This document shows positions 16,704 to 24,311 of a stretch of DNA of 33,245 bases, in pieces. The DNA comes from Pseudomonas sp. AFG_SD02_1510_Pfu_092 (GTDB lineage: Bacteria > Pseudomonadota > Gammaproteobacteria > Pseudomonadales > Pseudomonadaceae), in contig NZ_PUQD01000059.1 of assembly GCF_003331055.1 (NCBI RefSeq), forward strand, positions 1-33,245. Direction: 5' to 3'. The notes beneath the pieces are model-generated. The model was not told the DNA's origin and did not search any database. It saw only the letters and a list, made by a program, of their open reading frames with translations. Positions within the stretch are counted from its first letter, which is position 1. Each line of letters starts with the position of its first letter. Both the position numbers and the translations under genes were made by a program.

Positions 16704-17107
16704 AATTTCCGGTTGTATTGCACAAAGACGTCGACTCGGATTACGGTGTGACCGTTCCCGATGTCCCCGGGTGTTTCTCCGCCGGTACTACCGTTGGCCA
16801 AGCGCTGGAGAATGTTCAAGAGGCGCTGGCGCTTCATTTTGAAGGGTTGGTCGCCGATGGCGAGGCCTTGCCACAGGCACAGGAAATCGACGTCCACGTG
16901 GCGAACCCCGACTTTGAAGGCGGGGTCTGGGCCGTGGTGGATTTCGATGTCACGCCCTATCTGGGCAAAGCGGTTCGCTTCAACGCGACGTTGCCGGAAA
17001 ACCTGCTTCAGCGCATCGATGATAAGGTGAAGCGTGATCACCGCTACGCATCCCGCTCCGGTTTTCTGGCCTCGGCTGCATTGCGAGAGTTGGCACTTTC
17101 ACACTGA
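16700..17107 (+). CDS. hicB: HicB antitoxin
   Basis: A 135-residue antitoxin that binds HicA and represses the operon. The N-terminal partial RNase H-like HicB domain is clear: FPVVLHKDVDSDYGVTVPDV, PGCFSAGTTVGQALENVQEA, then LALHFEGLVADGEALP. The C-terminal part (LPENLLQRIDDKVKRDHRYA followed by SRSGFLASAALREL) is a ribbon-helix-helix-type DNA-binding domain, which fits the palindromic operator at the promoter. It overlaps hicA by 4 bases. The gene is convergent with the lipid operon; only 18 bases separate the two stops. Confidence 0.9.
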   Translation: MKFPVVLHKDVDSDYGVTVPDVPGCFSAGTTVGQALENVQEALALHFEGLVADGEALPQAQEIDVHVANPDFEGGVWAVVDFDVTPYLGKAVRFNATLPENLLQRIDDKVKRDHRYASRSGFLASAALRELALSH

Positions 17108-17125
17108 TCGGTGCGCAGGCTTTCG

Positions 17126-18058
17126 CTACGCCCACCAGTAACGCACGAAGTGGAAGAACACCGGCGCGGCGAAGCACACCGAATCCATGCGGTCGAGCAT
17201 GCCGCCGTGGCCTTCGATCATGTGCCCCCAATCCTTCACCCCGCGGTCGCGCTTGATCGCCGACATCACCAGCCCGCCGAAGAAGCCCATGGCGTTCACT
17301 GCCAACGCCATCAGTGCGGCCTGCCAGAAGGTGAACGGGGTGATCCAGCACAGCAGGGCGCCGATCAGGGTGGCCATAGCCACGCCGCCGGCCAGGCCTT
17401 CGACGGTCTTCGATGGCGACAGGTTGGGCGCTACCTTGTGCTTGCCGAACAGCTTGCCGCACACGTACTGCAACACATCGCTGATCTGCACCACCAGGAT
17501 CAGCCAGGCGATCAGCAGCAGGTTGCGGCCTTCGTAGCCGGGGATGTCGAGGGTCATCAGCGCCGGCACCGACGACACGCAGTACACCGCGATCATCAGC
17601 CCCCATTGCACCTTCGAGGCACGCTCGAGAAAGCGCGTGGTGTCACCGCCGAAGCTGGCCAAAATCGGCAGCAGCAGGAACAGGTACACCGGGATGAAAA
17701 TGCTGAAAAGGCCGTACCAGTCCATGGCGATCAGCACATACTGCACCGGCAGCGCCACATAGAACGCCGCCACCAGCGCCGGGTAGTCGCTGCGTCGGGT
17801 CGGGGTCAGGGTCATGAATTCGCGCAGGGCATAGAACGACACGCCGTAGAACAGCACGATCACGCCGTACTTGCCGAACAGGAAGGCGATGCCGATCACC
17901 AGCACCATTACCCACCAGGCGTTGATGCGCGCGTTGAGGTTGTCGATCACCGCGTGCGGGCCGGCGCCGGCGCGCCATTTGAGCAGGCGGCCGATCACGC
18001 TGGCGAGCAGCAGCAGGGCGCCGATGCCGGCTAACAGGGAGAGCGTGTTGTGGTCCAT
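17126..18058 (-). CDS. CdsA-type phosphatidate cytidylyltransferase
   Basis: Integral membrane enzyme of the CdsA family, which makes CDP-diacylglycerol from phosphatidic acid and CTP. The 310-residue product has about eight hydrophobic segments and the family signature near the C-terminus: LSPSKTVEGLAGG, then KRDRGVKDWGHMIEGHGGML followed by DRMDS, with the Asp pair used for metal and CTP. The main cdsA of Pseudomonas lies elsewhere, next to dxr and uppS, so this is probably a second copy dedicated to this operon. I chose the ATG at 18058 (MDHNTL), which follows the upstream TGA by one base and has AAGGA 9 bases before it; an ATG at 18067 is also possible. It is the last gene of the six-gene operon. 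Confidence 0.9.
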   Translation of the reverse strand: MDHNTLSLLAGIGALLLLASVIGRLLKWRAGAGPHAVIDNLNARINAWWVMVLVIGIAFLFGKYGVIVLFYGVSFYALREFMTLTPTRRSDYPALVAAFYVALPVQYVLIAMDWYGLFSIFIPVYLFLLLPILASFGGDTTRFLERASKVQWGLMIAVYCVSSVPALMTLDIPGYEGRNLLLIAWLILVVQISDVLQYVCGKLFGKHKVAPNLSPSKTVEGLAGGVAMATLIGALLCWITPFTFWQAALMALAVNAMGFFGGLVMSAIKRDRGVKDWGHMIEGHGGMLDRMDSVCFAAPVFFHFVRYWWA

Positions 18059-18059
18059 C

Positions 18060-18683
18060 TCAGGCATCCTTGGGGGCCAGGTTCAGCAGGGCCTGGCTGG
18101 CCCGCTCGAGAAAGGCCTGCTTGCTTTCATCAGCCTGCAGGTGCAGCGGTTCGCCAAAGCTCAGGGTGCACAGCAACGGCAACGGCAAGGCGCGCCCCTT
18201 GGGCATCACCCGGTTGAGGTTGGCGATCCACACCGGCACCAGCTCGACGTCGGGGTTGGCTGCCGCCAGGTGGTACAGCCCGCTTCTGAACGGCATCAGC
18301 GGTTCGTCGCTCAGATTGCGCGTGCCCTCCGGGAAGAAGATCAGCGAATCGCCCTGGGCCACGGCTTCGAGGATAGGCTGCAGCGGGCTGCCCTGGCCGT
18401 CGCTGCGTTGTCGGTTGATCAGTACACCATTGAACACCTTGCGAATGAGGAAATCGCGGATGCCGGGTCTGGCCCAGTAATCGGCGCCGGCGACCGGGCG
18501 GGTACGCTTGCGCAGCGGTTGCGGCAGCGAAGCCCACAACAACACGAAGTCGCCGTGGCTGCTGTGGTTGGCGAAGTACAGGCGCTGCACCGGCAGCGGC
18601 GTGCAGCCCAGCCACAGGGCGCGTGCGCCGGTGATCAGGCGGGCGGCAGAGGTGATGAGGTAGGCGGTCAGGTTGGCGAGCAT
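18060..18683 (-). CDS. PlsC-type 1-acyl-glycerol-3-phosphate acyltransferase
   Basis: A 207-residue acyltransferase of the PlsC family, which adds the second acyl chain to lysophosphatidic acid to give phosphatidic acid. The catalytic HX4D motif is NHSSHGD (H40, D45) and the glycerol-phosphate site is FFPEGTRN (about 116-123). A hydrophobic N-terminal helix should anchor it to the inner membrane. Its product is the substrate of the CdsA-type enzyme encoded directly downstream, one base away. It starts 10 bases after the small membrane-protein gene ends. Use of a different acyl acceptor cannot be excluded. Confidence 0.9.
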   Translation of the reverse strand: MLANLTAYLITSAARLITGARALWLGCTPLPVQRLYFANHSSHGDFVLLWASLPQPLRKRTRPVAGADYWARPGIRDFLIRKVFNGVLINRQRSDGQGSPLQPILEAVAQGDSLIFFPEGTRNLSDEPLMPFRSGLYHLAAANPDVELVPVWIANLNRVMPKGRALPLPLLCTLSFGEPLHLQADESKQAFLERASQALLNLAPKDA

Positions 18684-18693
18684 GGATCGTGGG

Positions 18694-19125
18694 TCATCCC
18701 ATCAGAGGCAGTGTCAGCAGGGTAGCCAAGGCCAGCGACAGTTGCAGGCCCAGGCAGATTGCCTGGCGGCGCAGCAGGGCCAGCGCGGCCTGGCTGCGGG
18801 CAGGCCAGGCGCGGGCGTCGGTGGCCTGCGGTTTGAGTTTCAGCTCGAACAAGGCGCGGTCCAGGGCCTGGGTGTCCGCAGCCAGGTCGCGGCTGGTGGC
18901 GAGGTCGGCGAACAGTTCGGCATCCATGGCCACGCGCACGGCCCAGTACTTGTGCAGTACGCCGAGTACCAGCAGCACCGCGCACAGCAGGCTGGCCAAT
19001 GCCGGCAGGCGGGCACCCAGCAAGGGCGCCAGGCCGTAGGCCAGGGCCAACAGGGTGAGGCCGTCCGACAGGCGCTCCAGCTGTTTGCCACGGGCCAGCA
19101 GGCTGGCCACCACGAGCAGGTTCAT
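18694..19125 (-). CDS. Small membrane protein of the lipid operon, unknown function
   Basis: A 143-residue protein I cannot assign to a family. It has two hydrophobic segments in the first half (about residues 20-36 and 42-60), an amphipathic acidic middle (AMDAELFADLATSRDLAADT, QALDRALFELKLKP) and a hydrophobic C-terminal segment (about 120-141). The order suggests three membrane helices with a cytoplasmic helical loop. The start overlaps the stop of the PAP2-DSP gene by 4 bases (ATGA), so it is translationally coupled and clearly part of the operon. It may be an accessory subunit or scaffold for the lipid enzymes, which is inference only. Confidence 0.8.
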   Translation of the reverse strand: MNLLVVASLLARGKQLERLSDGLTLLALAYGLAPLLGARLPALASLLCAVLLVLGVLHKYWAVRVAMDAELFADLATSRDLAADTQALDRALFELKLKPQATDARAWPARSQAALALLRRQAICLGLQLSLALATLLTLPLMG

Positions 19126-20438
19126 GGTTGCGTGCCCGGTTGTTGCGCGGCCAGGCGGTGTGCGCTGTGCAGGACCACGCCGGGGCGGGCCTTACGGATC
19201 AGCGCTTCAGCCTGCCCGGCGTCACTGCAACGGCCTGTCAGCACCAGCCAGGCGGCCACGGCGCTGGCGCTGCGCGAATAGCCCAGGGCGCAGCAGACCA
19301 GCACCGGGCCACCGGGGCGCAGGCGCTCGATGGCGACGGCGGCCTGGTGTAGCAGGGCGCTGTCAGGGACGATCAGGTCCAGTGTGGGAAAGCACGCATA
19401 GCCAGCGGCTGACGCGCCGTCCTGAACACTACAGGGCAATTCTGCGCACAAATCGACAACCGCAGCGAACGGCGCTCTATGCCCCGGAATCCGCCCAAGA
19501 TAGACGCCATCGCACACTTCATCCGCCTGCGGATGGCGCCAGGTCCACAGCCGCGAATTGATCCACGCCCCCACCAGATAGGGGGCCAGCAACCAACAGG
19601 CGGCATTCGACAAACGCCCGTCGGCGCCTTTCTGAAAGCCGCCTGCGCCGAGTACGGCATAATTCAGCGCCACCAACGTCAGCGACACGGCCGGCCAGGC
19701 CAACCACAGCCAGGCGCCGCCCAACGCAACAGCAGGCCCTGCGCACAGCAGCCCGCCCAACGCATAAAAGAACGCCAACCGCCAACGCTTGGCATCCCGC
19801 GCAAGGCGTACCTGCTGCCAGGGCAGCCGCCCTTCACGGGGCCACAGCCAGACGCAGACGAACCCCGCCAGTGCCCCCGTGGGCACGTCGACGAAATGGT
19901 GCTGCCAGGTGGTCAGCACCGACAGCCCGATCAGCGCCATCCAGACGTGCATCAGCCAACGCCACGGCTGGCGCTGCACGTGTCGGGCAAACATCGTCCA
20001 GATGATCACCAGCAAGGCGATGTGCAGCGACGGCGCCTGGTTGAAGGGCTTGTCGAAGCCCATCAGCACATCGAACAGCCAGCCGAACACGCCGCCCAGC
20101 TCCGGCCGCTCGAAGGTGAAACGCAGTGGCCACAACAGGAAGCAACTGACACTGATCAGCTGCGCGGTAAGCAGCGCCAGCGCATGCCGGTCCATTTCCT
20201 GGCGGGTGCGCGGCAGCAGGAAGGACAAACCGTACAGCAGGTCGATCGACCAGTACGGGATGATCGTCCACGGCCACAGCGGCAGGCGGCTTTCCCAGGC
20301 GAACACCAGGCTGCCGACATCAGTGCGTGCGGCCGTGTGGTTGTTGGCCAGGCCGTAGCTGAGGAAAAACAGCGGCGCCAGCAGCATCAGCCAGCACACC
20401 CCGCGGCGGATCAGCCCGGGCTCGCGTGACGGGCCCAT
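19122..20438 (-). CDS. PAP2-like membrane domain fused to a dual-specificity phosphatase
   Basis: A 438-residue fusion. The N-terminal ~290 residues are multi-span membrane sequence with PAP2-like motifs: QAPSLHI (like PSGH, about 135-141) and TWQHHFVDVPTG (like the third motif H...D, about 178-189). The C-terminal part (about 300-430) is a cytoplasmic dual-specificity phosphatase with the CX5R loop CALGYSRS (C383, R389) and an upstream Asp region PTLDLIVPDS. Such phosphatases remove phosphate from proteins, phosphatidylglycerophosphate or phosphoinositides; in this operon a phospholipid phosphate is the most likely target. PSLH departs from the PAP2 consensus, so that domain may act on lipids differently or not at all. 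The ATG is immediately after the upstream TGA. Confidence 0.85.
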   Translation of the reverse strand: MGPSREPGLIRRGVCWLMLLAPLFFLSYGLANNHTAARTDVGSLVFAWESRLPLWPWTIIPYWSIDLLYGLSFLLPRTRQEMDRHALALLTAQLISVSCFLLWPLRFTFERPELGGVFGWLFDVLMGFDKPFNQAPSLHIALLVIIWTMFARHVQRQPWRWLMHVWMALIGLSVLTTWQHHFVDVPTGALAGFVCVWLWPREGRLPWQQVRLARDAKRWRLAFFYALGGLLCAGPAVALGGAWLWLAWPAVSLTLVALNYAVLGAGGFQKGADGRLSNAACWLLAPYLVGAWINSRLWTWRHPQADEVCDGVYLGRIPGHRAPFAAVVDLCAELPCSVQDGASAAGYACFPTLDLIVPDSALLHQAAVAIERLRPGGPVLVCCALGYSRSASAVAAWLVLTGRCSDAGQAEALIRKARPGVVLHSAHRLAAQQPGTQP

Positions 20439-22193
20439 TCAGCGCACCCGTTGCGCCAGGCTGACGCTGAAGATGCCCCACTCATCGATGCGCTGGGCCA
20501 GCTTGCGGAAGCCCGCCGCCTCGACCAACTGGTCCATTTCAGCCTGGCTGCGGCGACGCATCACCCAAGCCTCGCCGCCGCGGTGGCTGGTGAGTGCGCG
20601 GGCGATCATCTCCAGTTGCGGGTGCCACGGCTGGCCGGTGTAGACCAGATAGCCGCCTTCCTCGACCGCATCGGCCAGGCCGGCCAGCGAGTTGCCGACC
20701 AACTGGTTGCTGGCGAACAGTTCGTACAGGCCGGAGACCACGGCCAGCGTCGGCGGTTGTTCCAGGTTGGCCAGGCTCTGGCGGTCGAAGGCATCGCCGC
20801 GGACGAAACGGGCGATGTCGGCCAGGCCTTTTTCGGCGATCAGGGCGCTGCCTTGCTGCACGTTCAGTTCGCTGTAGTCGCGCAGCAGGATCGAGTCCGG
20901 CAGTTGTTCGAGTTGCTGTAGGGCCTCGAGGATGTAACGGCCATGGCCGGCGGCGATATCGACAATGTGCACTGGCCGCTGCTGCTCGCGCAGGCGGGCA
21001 ATGGCCAGGCGCAGCAGTTCCTCTACATGCAGCTTGCGCTGGCGAATACCCCGCCAGCCGATGGCGTCGAGGTAGTTGCGGTCGACCATGCGGCCCAGCC
21101 GGCCTTGGCCCGTCGCCTGGTTGCGGTACACGTAGTCAAGGGTACTGCCGGAATCGAAGCCGGTATCGAACCCCAGCTTCACCCCTGCGGACAGCCCCTT
21201 GCCCATGCGTAGCCCGGCGCGGGTCGCGCGCCAGTAAAGATCACGAGGCGAGTTGCGCGGCAGCGCTGCGGCCAGGCTTTCGGCCTCGGCGCAGCTGGCG
21301 CCGGTCTGGTCGGCATCGAGCAGTGACGGCACGGCGGCGGGGCTGGCGAAGCAATGTTCGACAAAGCGTTCGATGCGCCGCAGGGCATGCGCCCGATCAC
21401 GCTCGCCGAGGGTGTCGTGGAAGAAGCCCGGGAGAATGTGCATTTCCTTGCGCGCGCTGCCCAGGCGTTCGAAGAAGCGCTCCTGCGGCCGGCGTTCGAC
21501 CACGAAGTCGGCGCCGGACACCAGCAACTGGGTCGGCAGCTGGATGGCCTGGGCATCCGCCACCACCCGGTCGGCGGCTTCGTAGAGGCCCAGCAGCATG
21601 GTCACCGAAATCGGCCGGCTGATCAGTGGGTCGGCTACGTACGACATGACCCGCTCCGGGTCGTGGGTGAGCAGGCGTGGCTTGACGTAGCTGTTGACGA
21701 AGAAGTTGCCGCGCATGGCCTTCAGCAGCTTCAGGCCGGGGCGGGCGAACGGCACGTACAGCTTGACCTTGAACGCCGGCGAGGCCAGCACCAGGCAACG
21801 CACTTTCGGCGCGTAGTCGTGGGCCCAGGTGGCGATCAGCACGGCACCGACGCTCTGCGCCAGCACCACCAGGTCCTGTTCGGCGATGCCGTGGCAGGCC
21901 TGGATATGCTCGATGAAGGTCTGTACATCGCGCACGCTGGTGGCGAACCCCGGGCTGTCGCCGCGGGCACCTGGCGACTGGCCGTGGCCACGGGCATCCC
22001 AGGCGAAGAAATCGTAGCCCGGCATGTCCAGTTCATCGGCCAGGTGGGCCATGCGCCCACCATGTTCGTGGCCGCGATGGAACATCACCACGGCCCGGCG
22101 GGGCTGGTGCTGGTTGCGGGTGGCAGGCCAATGACGGTAGTGCAACTCGACGCCGTCATGGGTGGAGAAGTGCAGCGCTTGCGCTTGGCGCAT
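20439..22193 (-). CDS. Alpha/beta hydrolase - SAM methyltransferase fusion
   Basis: A 584-residue two-domain protein. Residues about 5-270 form an alpha/beta hydrolase of the monoacylglycerol lipase/lysophospholipase type: HRGHEHGGRM (like HGxxEHxxRY), FAWDARGHGQSPG, nucleophile S114 in LAQSVGA, and a late His in GFFHDTLGE. Residues about 330-584 form a class I SAM-dependent methyltransferase with motif I VDIAAGHGRYILEAL (about 406-420) and a later VVSGLYELF. The nucleophile elbow is AQSVGA rather than GxSxG. Inside a phospholipid operon, the hydrolase may deacylate a lipid and the methyltransferase may act on the head group or a fatty acid; both are inference. I prefer the ATG at 22193, which has AAGGA 8 bases upstream; an ATG at 22202 is also in frame. 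Confidence 0.85.
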   Translation of the reverse strand: MRQAQALHFSTHDGVELHYRHWPATRNQHQPRRAVVMFHRGHEHGGRMAHLADELDMPGYDFFAWDARGHGQSPGARGDSPGFATSVRDVQTFIEHIQACHGIAEQDLVVLAQSVGAVLIATWAHDYAPKVRCLVLASPAFKVKLYVPFARPGLKLLKAMRGNFFVNSYVKPRLLTHDPERVMSYVADPLISRPISVTMLLGLYEAADRVVADAQAIQLPTQLLVSGADFVVERRPQERFFERLGSARKEMHILPGFFHDTLGERDRAHALRRIERFVEHCFASPAAVPSLLDADQTGASCAEAESLAAALPRNSPRDLYWRATRAGLRMGKGLSAGVKLGFDTGFDSGSTLDYVYRNQATGQGRLGRMVDRNYLDAIGWRGIRQRKLHVEELLRLAIARLREQQRPVHIVDIAAGHGRYILEALQQLEQLPDSILLRDYSELNVQQGSALIAEKGLADIARFVRGDAFDRQSLANLEQPPTLAVVSGLYELFASNQLVGNSLAGLADAVEEGGYLVYTGQPWHPQLEMIARALTSHRGGEAWVMRRRSQAEMDQLVEAAGFRKLAQRIDEWGIFSVSLAQRVR

Positions 22194-22223
22194 GGTCAAC
22201 ATCCTTTTACGACGGCAGTGGGC

Positions 22224-22829
22224 TCAACGGGTTTCGGCCAGCCCCTGGCGAACCCGGTTGTAGAGGGTATAGAGCGAGAGCGCGAGGATCACCAGCAACA
22301 AGCCGTTGATCCAGGCGCCACTCAGCAGGCCCAGGGCGACGCCGGTGCCCAGCACGCCGAATGCAAAGGCCCGGTCGCTCTTGCCCATGGGCCCGTCGTA
22401 GCGCCGTGAGGCACCGGCCAGCGGGCCCATGACCCCGGCGTATTCGCTGAAGGTGGCGGCAAGCACCACCAGCACCACCAGCGTGGGCGACACACCGGCC
22501 AGCAGGGCGAAGGGCAGGTACAGGGCGGCGTCGGCGATCACATCGCAGAGTTCGTTGAGATAGGCGCCCAGGGTGGATTGCTGGCCGAATTCCCGGGCCA
22601 GCATCCCGTCGACGGCGTTCAGTGCCATGCGCAGCAGCATCCACACCGGCAGCAGAACAAACAGCCAGGTGAGGTGGGGCAGGGCGGCAAGCAACAGGCC
22701 GAGCAGGATGGACACCACGGCGGCGGCGACAGTGACCTGGTTGGCGGTGATACCGCGATCGTAAAGGCGCTGCACGGCGGGGCGGAGCAGGGCCTGGAAG
22801 CGTGGTTTGAGCTGGTAGATCGATACCAC
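22224..22829 (-). CDS. CDP-alcohol phosphatidyltransferase-family protein, variant active site
   Basis: A 201-residue integral membrane protein of the family that transfers a phosphatidyl group from CDP-diacylglycerol to an alcohol. The signature D-x2-DG-x2-AR-x8-G-x3-D-x3-D appears as N71-x2-D74-G75-x2-A78-R79-x8-G88-x3-N92-x3-D96: the first and third Asp are Asn here. A further Asp lies at 100. About six hydrophobic segments are visible. I chose the GTG at 22829 (protein MVSIYQLKPRFQ) because AAAAGGA lies 7 bases upstream; longer starts (for example 22952) run through non-family sequence (IRMAHILG-like intergenic on the other strand). It is the first gene of the six-gene operon, 30 bases before the hydrolase-methyltransferase gene. 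Confidence 0.85.
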   Translation of the reverse strand: MVSIYQLKPRFQALLRPAVQRLYDRGITANQVTVAAAVVSILLGLLLAALPHLTWLFVLLPVWMLLRMALNAVDGMLAREFGQQSTLGAYLNELCDVIADAALYLPFALLAGVSPTLVVLVVLAATFSEYAGVMGPLAGASRRYDGPMGKSDRAFAFGVLGTGVALGLLSGAWINGLLLVILALSLYTLYNRVRQGLAETR

Positions 22830-22998
22830 TGGGAAGTCCTTTTCGCTTGGTCGTACTGGCGCCATTTTGTGCGAGTCGTGCTCGCTGGTAAACCCGCACC
22901 TGCAGATACTGTTCGAATACGGGAGATGGCGCATATCCTGGGGGCAGAGCACCTATGATCTCGCGTGAAGCACATGCCATTCGGCGAGCTTCGGAGGG

Positions 22999-23041
22999 AA
23001 AATAGCAATTTCTATTGAATGCTAATAGAAAATGCTATTTT
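22999..23041. promoter_or_regulatory. Twin palindromic operator before the ATPase gene
   Basis: AATAGCAATTTCTATT (23001-23016) and AATAGAAAATGCTATT (23024-23039) are each AATAG-N6-CTATT palindromes, and they are also near-perfect reverse complements of each other (17 of 18 bases when extended to 22999-23041). They may be a tandem repressor operator or one long hairpin. The ATPase ATG lies 33 bases downstream and the lipid operon starts 170 bases away on the other strand. Confidence 0.6.
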
Positions 23042-23073
23042 ATTTTAGTTTTACCTATTCTTCTGAGGCTTGT

Positions 23074-24243
23074 ATGGATCCTTACGAAAATCCCTTCGCC
23101 CCGGGCGCAGGGACTCCTCCTCCTGAGCTCGCAGGTCGAGACGCGATTTTGGATATGGCCCGTATTTCCTTCGTGCGAGCCGTGAAAGGTCGGTCTGCAA
23201 GATCGATGATGCTATTGGGGCTTCGCGGGGTCGGCAAAACGGTACTCCTTAACGAGATCGGAAACATCGCCCGCGCCGAAAATATGCTTGTCAGCCAGAT
23301 TGAGGCTCCTGAAAACGCCACGCTATCGACGCTGCTCTATCCAGAACTCCGCCGAGTGATGCGTTCGCTATCCGGGGTTGAGGCGGCCAGGCAGATTGCT
23401 TCTCGTGGACTGGGCGCCCTCCGTAGTTTTGCCGCGATATTCAAGATTGATGTCGGTGGGGTCGAGGTCGGGGTTGAGGCTGCTGAGCCAGGCCTCGCCG
23501 ATAGCGGTGATTTGCAGCACGACCTTCCGGACTTGTTCACCATAATTGGTGAGGGCGCAAAAGCAGCTGGTAAGGGCTGGGTTTTACTGATCGATGAGGT
23601 CCAGTACCTCTCGGAGAAGGATTTGTCAGCGTTGATCGTCTCGCTGCACCGAATGTCCCAGCGTGGGCTGCCTGTGGTAATGGTAGGGGCAGGTCTTCCT
23701 CAGGTGGCAAAGCTGGCCGGCGAGGCAAAGTCGTATGCCGAGCGACTTTTCCAATATCCAGCGGTAGGGCCTCTCGATGAGACCGCCGCGAAACTCGCGG
23801 TGCGTAAACCGGTTGAGGAGGAAGGAGAGACGATCGACGACGCGGCCCTTGACGCTATCTTTGAACGGACAAAGGGTTACCCCTTCTTCTTGCAAGAGTG
23901 GGGGTCTGCCTCATGGGATGTTGCACCCGGGCCGGGAATTACCCTCGCCGACGTAGAAAGGTCCTATTCAGAAACGCTGGCCCGCCTTGATGTGGGTTTC
24001 TTCAGGGTCCGGTATGACCGGCTTACCAGAGCAGAAATCCAGTTTGTGATGGCGATGGCCAAACTCGGCGACGGCCCGTACCCCATCACGGGAATTGCTA
24101 AAGAAATGGGGCGCGATCAATCCTCGCTTGGCCCTGCCCGCGCCAATATCATTTCAAAAGGCATGATTTACAGTACAGATCATGGCTATCTGGACTTTTC
24201 CGTTCCGTTGTTCGCTGAATATCTGCGTCGCCAGCAACAGTGA
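23074..24243 (+). CDS. AAA-type ATPase of unknown role
   Basis: A 389-residue P-loop ATPase. The N-terminus NPFAPGAGTPPPELAGRD is the hallmark of a group of solitary AAA ATPases. Walker A is GLRGVGKT (49-56), Walker B LLIDEVQYL (171-179), followed by a sensor-like VVMVGAGLPQ. The C-terminal ~90 residues (RLTRAEIQFVMAMAKLGDGP, later KEMGRDQSSLGPARANIISK) form a winged-helix domain like those of Orc/Cdc6-type and archaeal ATPases, so DNA or RNA binding is plausible. The start at 23074 has GAGG upstream; the frame opens earlier at 23032, inside the AT-rich promoter. Codon use is visibly less GC-rich than its neighbours and the promoter is AT-rich, suggesting horizontal gain. It has no partner genes. 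A role in defence or stress is speculation. Confidence 0.75.
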   Translation: MDPYENPFAPGAGTPPPELAGRDAILDMARISFVRAVKGRSARSMMLLGLRGVGKTVLLNEIGNIARAENMLVSQIEAPENATLSTLLYPELRRVMRSLSGVEAARQIASRGLGALRSFAAIFKIDVGGVEVGVEAAEPGLADSGDLQHDLPDLFTIIGEGAKAAGKGWVLLIDEVQYLSEKDLSALIVSLHRMSQRGLPVVMVGAGLPQVAKLAGEAKSYAERLFQYPAVGPLDETAAKLAVRKPVEEEGETIDDAALDAIFERTKGYPFFLQEWGSASWDVAPGPGITLADVERSYSETLARLDVGFFRVRYDRLTRAEIQFVMAMAKLGDGPYPITGIAKEMGRDQSSLGPARANIISKGMIYSTDHGYLDFSVPLFAEYLRRQQQ

Positions 24244-24244
24244 T

Positions 24245-24283
24245 CCTGGCCAGTGATGCCGATTGATCACTGCGCTACCAGGC
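24245..24283 (+). terminator. Hairpin after the ATPase gene
   Basis: CAGTGAT (24251-24257) pairs with ATCACTG (24266-24272), inside an outer CCTGG/CCAGG pairing. It starts just after the ATPase stop and lies between two convergent genes. No T-run follows, so termination is only probable. Confidence 0.45.
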
Positions 24284-24311
24284 CAATTGCCCACTCGGTG
24301 GCACTTGGCAA

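Noticed and set aside
22830..22952. N-terminal extension of the CDP-alcohol phosphatidyltransferase
   Set aside because: The added residues do not resemble the family and the GTG at 22829 has a well-placed ribosome site.
22207..22980. 257-codon minus-strand frame overlapping the CDP-alcohol phosphatidyltransferase gene
   Set aside because: Out-of-frame shadow; Arg/Pro/His-rich without motifs, while the other frame has the full membrane family pattern.
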